Positions 23,264 to 26,062 of a stretch of DNA of 26,062 nucleotides are shown in pieces. Each line of letters starts with the position of its first letter. Within the stretch, counting starts at the first letter, position 1. This DNA is from DATJGF01 sp035495315 (GTDB lineage: Bacteria > Verrucomicrobiota > Verrucomicrobiia > Limisphaerales > UBA8199): NCBI GenBank assembly GCA_035495315.1, contig DATJGF010000195.1, forward strand, positions 1 to 26,062, written 5' to 3'. The translations under genes were made by a program, and so were the position numbers. The notes under the pieces were generated by a model, which saw only the letters and a list, made by a program, of their open reading frames with translations, had not been told where the DNA came from and ran no database searches.

Positions 23264-24259
23264 ATGAAACAAATCAGAATTGCGCAGTTTGGCCTCGGAC
23301 CGATTGGCGTCGAAACACTCCGCCTGGCCGCCACGAAACCCTGGGCCAAGGTCGTCGGCGCAATCGACAACAACCTAACCATAACCGGCAGAGATTTGGG
23401 GGAGTTAACGGGTATCCGGGGTCTACGTGGTTGTGTAGTGCAGCCTTCATTGCAGGAATTGCTCAAGCGGGTCAAACCGCATCTGATCTTCCATACTGCG
23501 GTTTCCAAGTTTAAAACCGCGTTTGTTCAGCTCGAACCAATCGCACGGCGCGGAATCAGCGTCGTTTCTTCCTGTGAAGAACTCGTCTTTCCGCAATTGC
23601 GCGAACCTTTGCTCGCCCATCGTCTGGACCAACTCTGCAAAAAGAATGGCGCCAGAATCGTCGGAACGGGCGTCAACCCCGGTTTCGTGATGGACCTCCT
23701 GCCGTTGTGCCTGACTGGTGTGAGCCGTGAGGTGAAGGCGGTGCATGTCCAACGCGTGGTGGACGCATCGACCCGACGCGAGCCGCTCCAGCGCAAGATC
23801 GGCAGCGGCCTGTCTCCAGGGGAATTCCGGCGTTTGTTGAAACAGGGCAGGGCGGGACATGCCGGTTTGAAGGAATCACTCGCCCTGGTCGCCTACGGCC
23901 TCGGTTGGCCGGTTAAGACCATTTCCGAATCGGGTGGTGCCGTCGTCGCCGACCACGATATCCAGACGAAATATCTCAGGGTGAGAAAAGGGGAGACCTG
24001 CGGTTTGCATCAGCGCGCCGAGGCGAAGCTTGGCAAACAAACCGTCATCAGCCTTGTTTTGAAAATGTATCTCGATGCCCCGGATCCGCACGACGCGATT
24101 CAAATTGAAGGTAATCCGCCGTTGAATCTGGTCTTACCCGGCGGTGTTGCTGGTGACCATGCGACTGTCGCGGCACTGGTTAACGCCGCCCCCCGCCTGC
24201 TGGACGCCTTGCCTGGACTGCGGCTGCCGATCGATTTGCCACTGCCCCGCCTGGCTTAA
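23264..24259 (+). CDS. Dihydrodipicolinate-reductase-like NAD(P)H dehydrogenase
   Basis: From ATG 23264 the protein has 331 residues. It starts with a Rossmann nucleotide-binding motif (MKQIRIAQFGLGPIGVETL), followed by VVGAIDNN at the end of the second strand, HTAVSKF and a GTGVNPGFVMDLLP segment. This pattern matches the DapB-like group that includes 2,4-diaminopentanoate dehydrogenase rather than true DapB, which is shorter (about 270 residues) and has a different lysine-pathway signature. An amine or amino-acid dehydrogenase role is likely but the substrate is unknown. ATG 23240 is an alternative start. The stop is followed by a repeat-rich gap. Confidence 0.8.
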   Translation: MKQIRIAQFGLGPIGVETLRLAATKPWAKVVGAIDNNLTITGRDLGELTGIRGLRGCVVQPSLQELLKRVKPHLIFHTAVSKFKTAFVQLEPIARRGISVVSSCEELVFPQLREPLLAHRLDQLCKKNGARIVGTGVNPGFVMDLLPLCLTGVSREVKAVHVQRVVDASTRREPLQRKIGSGLSPGEFRRLLKQGRAGHAGLKESLALVAYGLGWPVKTISESGGAVVADHDIQTKYLRVRKGETCGLHQRAEAKLGKQTVISLVLKMYLDAPDPHDAIQIEGNPPLNLVLPGGVAGDHATVAALVNAAPRLLDALPGLRLPIDLPLPRLA

Positions 24260-24274
24260 GAAGACTTGCGCCAG

Positions 24275-24308
24275 TTTTTTGGACTGCGCCAGTCCTCTGG
24301 CGCTTTAG
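24275..24308. repeat. Short palindromic repeat, GCGCCAG family, copy 2
   Basis: TTTTTTGGACTGCGCCAGTC continues into CTCTGGCGCTTTAG. The core GCGCCAG-TCCT-CTGGCGC is a perfect 7-bp hairpin. It matches copy 1 at 10644-10676 at nearly every position. A partial echo of the first arm (TTGCGCCAGTTTTTT) lies directly upstream at 24266-24280. Confidence 0.65.
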
Positions 24309-24415
24309 ATTGGGATCTTTGTTTCGGTTTTTGGATCCTTCCGATTCGGGTCTGTTGCGTTGCGTGTCCGTAGTATGCGGGATTTCTGCCCCCGTGGCTT
24401 CGCGACTGCTCTCTT

Positions 24416-24484
24416 GAAGGTGCGGACCGGGTTCGGGGCCTCCCAGTAGCCCGCCCCCCCACGGCCCCACCGGTCCGCATCTTC
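24416..24484. repeat. 69-bp inverted repeat
   Basis: GAAGGTGCGGACCGG (24416-24430) is the reverse complement of CCGGTCCGCATCTTC (24470-24484) at 14 of 15 positions. The 39-nt interior is very GC-rich with a C-run. It lacks a T-run, so it is more likely a palindromic repeat than a terminator. Confidence 0.6.
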
Positions 24485-24498
24485 CTTTCGCTGGTAAC

Positions 24499-24555
24499 GC
24501 CGACTGGCAGTCGGCCGTAGCGCCGATTGTCAATCGGACTGCCAACATCGGCGCT
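24499..24555. repeat. Cluster of overlapping short hairpins
   Basis: GCCGACT-GGC-AGTCGGC (24499-24515) and CCGATT-GTC-AATCGG (24523-24537) are adjacent perfect hairpins. The outer pair AGCGCCGAT (24519-24527) with ATCGGCGCT (24547-24555) offers an alternative fold. Together with the two repeats before it, this fills most of the 383-bp gap 24260-24642, where no gene is seen. Confidence 0.55.
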
Positions 24556-24642
24556 TATCCAGATTGTTGGTTTAAAGTCGCGATTTTGATTGGCAATAAA
24601 CCCTCAAGCTGATAGCTTAGGCGTCAAACCAAGCCCTTTCTT

Positions 24643-25101
24643 ATGAATGAGCAATATGCCGCTATCATGGCGACTTTTCCCATACTGCAAGGCTTTACGG
24701 CTGCGGGTGCCCAGATGTTGTTGGAAGGCGGCACCATCAAGAATTGTGTGCCGGGGGAGATTCTGTTCAAGGAAGGCGATCCGCCGATTTCCACTTTGCT
24801 GGTGCTGAAAGGCAAATTGGAAGTGTTCGTTCAGAGGCAAGGGCTTGAACTCATCCTGCGCGAGCCCGGGCCTGGCGCTATTCTGGGTGAACTGGCGGTC
24901 CTGTGTGAAATCCCGCGCTCGGCTTCCTTGCGCGCCGTCAGCGATGCTGTTGTCCTCGTCTGGACCGCGGTTCAGTTTCGCACGCTGCTGTTGCGCCACA
25001 AACTCTTTTCCGAGCGCGTCCTCGGCCAATCGTTGCGTAATCTTATTGAGAAAGAACATTCCATTGTCGATTCGCTGATGGCCGAACGAGCGGGTAGGTA
25101 G
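24643..25101 (+). CDS. Stand-alone cyclic-nucleotide-binding domain protein
   Basis: The 152-residue protein is a single cNMP-binding domain without a DNA-binding helix-turn-helix. The beta-roll runs from about residue 12 to 110, with the GEILFKEGD turn (38-46) and the phosphate-binding cassette LGELAVLCEIPRSASLRA (G82, E83, then R92 and S93-A94-S95, close to the consensus GE-A-L-xxxx-PR-A-T/S). A C-terminal helix follows. It may sense cAMP, cGMP or another nucleotide and act by binding a partner. No adjacent effector gene is seen. The ATG start gives the expected domain start. Confidence 0.88.
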   Translation: MNEQYAAIMATFPILQGFTAAGAQMLLEGGTIKNCVPGEILFKEGDPPISTLLVLKGKLEVFVQRQGLELILREPGPGAILGELAVLCEIPRSASLRAVSDAVVLVWTAVQFRTLLLRHKLFSERVLGQSLRNLIEKEHSIVDSLMAERAGR

Positions 25102-25121
25102 ATAGCCCGCAGCAATTCCTG

Positions 25122-25351
25122 TTGGTTTTCCGGTCAGGAGACTTTCGTGTCCTGATTGCAACACTTTGTGCGTTGATGTTCCAAAGCGCCGCTGCTAAGC
25201 TAAGCCTGGATGGTTTAGGTGATGCACGGGCCAGGGTGTTGAATTCTCCAATCGGGATACCGCCGTTGATGCGCCGGTGTACCACTGCGACGGCACCACC
25301 AAACTGGCTGACTCTTACCAACAGGCCAATTCTAACCGGTTCGCAGACTGA
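25122..25351 (+). pseudogene. Broken remnant of a small secreted protein
   Basis: A signal-peptide-like stretch from TTG 25122 (RVLIATLCALMFQSAAAKLS) is followed, two frames over, by QGVEFSNRDTAVDAPVYHCD and GTTKLADSYQQANSNRFAD, ending at TGA 25349-25351. The second piece resembles the start of Verrucomicrobia secreted proteins of the type GxVxFxNRxxxxVDAPVxDxDG-TKL. The shift would lie near 25230. The protein also ends far earlier than those relatives, so this is probably a truncated, frameshifted copy. Similarity is from memory and unverified. Confidence 0.35.
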
Positions 25352-25556
25352 GGTTCTCTATCAAACCATGGTTCCTAGACCAAGTCAGGCCACTTTCTAG
25401 CGGTTGGCACATTGATCTCTTTTCGTAACTCCGGCGGGAATGGACTTGACCTGATTTCATGAGGATGAGGTTTCTCGCCTCGGCGTTATAACAGTCAAAC
25501 TGGCGCCTTGCACATACTGGCGCCCTTTGCGAAAGTCGAATGGCCTTTCAATCAGC

Positions 25557-25641
25557 GCCGGTGTGGCGAAATGGCAGACGCACAGGACTTAAAATCCTGG
25601 GTCCATAAAAAGACGTGTGGGTTCGAGTCCCACCACCGGCA
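25557..25641 (+). tRNA. tRNA-Leu (anticodon UAA)
   Basis: The acceptor arms GCCGGTG (25557-25563) and CACCGGC (25634-25640) pair fully, with A at the discriminator position. The anticodon stem CAGGA/TCCTG encloses CTTAAAA, giving anticodon TAA. A long variable arm (class II, as required for Leu) and the T arm GTGGG-TTCGAGT-CCCAC are present. The CCA end is not encoded. The gene is 85 nt. The integrase gene that starts 67 bp downstream suggests that the tRNA 3' end is an integration site. Confidence 0.97.
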
Positions 25642-25708
25642 CTTAATAATCAACGACTTACGCAAAGGAGTTGACTTTCCTGAAGGATTCCTGAATAATT
25701 CGGGGCAT

Positions 25709-26062
25709 ATGGCAACCTTCCCGAAAACAGTCACCGTCCAGGGTATCCCGAAGCTGTCAGCGACCATCTATCGCAACCGTCAAGAGAAGAACGGGGCCCG
25801 ATACATTAACTACACGCTGGCCTACCCATTACTCGGCAAGCTGAAGCGGCAGACGTTCGCGGATCTGGACATGGCCGTCGCTGCTGGCGAGGAAGCAATC
25901 AAGCGCATGGCCAACGATGAGCAAAGGGTGCTGCAGCTCTCCAGCCGTGACGCTGATATGTGGTTGCGCTGTCAGGACAAACTGAAACCCCTCGGCATAG
26001 ACCTGGAGACGGCCGTTAATGAGTGCGTTGAGACACGGGGCATAATGAACGGCAGCGGGACC
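25709..26062 (+). CDS. Tyrosine-recombinase-type integrase, N-terminal part
   Basis: From ATG 25709 the frame is open for 118 codons to the end of the window, so only the N-terminus is visible. It begins MATFPKTVTVQGIPKLSATI, with a beta-strand segment (RYINYTLAYPLLGKLKRQTF) and a helical DLDMAVAAGEEAIKRMAND region, as in the Arm and core-binding domains of phage-type integrases found in Verrucomicrobia. The catalytic R-H-R-Y part would lie outside the window. Its position directly after tRNA-Leu(UAA), in the same direction, is the classic arrangement for an integrated island or prophage. The family call rests on pattern and context. Confidence 0.65.
   Translation, partial: MATFPKTVTVQGIPKLSATIYRNRQEKNGARYINYTLAYPLLGKLKRQTFADLDMAVAAGEEAIKRMANDEQRVLQLSSRDADMWLRCQDKLKPLGIDLETAVNECVETRGIMNGSGT

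Noticed and set aside
22596..23267. 223-codon forward ORF spanning the MFS start, terminator and micro-gene
   Set aside because: It crosses a strong terminator and the MFS coding sequence and has no protein-like character.
1..26062. CRISPR arrays, rRNA genes and insertion-sequence transposases
   Set aside because: No regularly spaced repeats, rRNA-like sequence or transposase ORF was seen anywhere in the window.

Overview
The window looks like chromosomal DNA of a Verrucomicrobiota bacterium, probably close to the Pedosphaera/Limisphaerales group. This is inferred from gene content, not from a marker gene: an ECF sigma factor sharing a gene run with a membrane Ser/Thr kinase carrying WD40 repeats, a planctomycete-type cytochrome c domain, a propeller-type sensor histidine kinase, a CehA/McbA-type metallohydrolase, many weak or absent Shine-Dalgarno sites, and abundant short palindromic intergenic repeats. 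GC content is moderate to high and coding density is ordinary.

Layout. 1-1258: the end of a DUF72 (YecE-like) gene overlapping a family-4 uracil-DNA glycosylase. 1259-8102: a co-directional run made of an AT-rich promoter region, an ECF sigma factor, two tiny ORFs (the second a 40-residue Lys/Arg-rich peptide), a perfect 12-bp UUCG hairpin, a two-domain glycosyltransferase (GT9-like plus MNN1-like) and a 1137-residue kinase with a transmembrane segment and about 15 WD40 blades. 8099-11362: three reverse-strand genes (membrane zinc-ribbon protein, GT39-type glycosyltransferase, unknown protein) with a MITE-like palindromic element between the first two. 11588-13797: a secreted beta-helix protein facing an L-threonine aldolase. 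14010-14607: a frameshifted secreted-protein remnant. 14697-18409: an HD-domain protein and a large propeller histidine kinase, both reverse. 18531-18683: a second MITE-like element, lying between the divergent kinase and a CehA/McbA metallohydrolase. 20919-21485: a cytochrome c with a Gly/Pro-rich insert. 21603-22814: an MFS transporter. 22904-23029: an unannotated 41-codon gene with its own promoter and terminator. 23264-24259: a dihydrodipicolinate-reductase-like dehydrogenase followed by a stack of repeats. 24643-25101: a stand-alone cyclic-nucleotide-binding protein. 25122-25351: a second secreted-protein remnant. 25557-25641: tRNA-Leu(UAA), followed at once by the start of a tyrosine-recombinase-type integrase that runs off the end, which marks the edge of an integrated element.

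How the genes may work together. The strongest candidate for a little-described system is 1549-8102: a sigma factor and a membrane kinase with an extracytoplasmic propeller, which may form a phosphorylation-controlled transcription switch, bracketing a surface-glycan transferase and two micro-ORFs. The hairpin sits where it could separate or tune the two halves of the run. The other points of note are the self-contained micro-gene at 22904-23029, the two structured repeat elements, and the tRNA/integrase junction.
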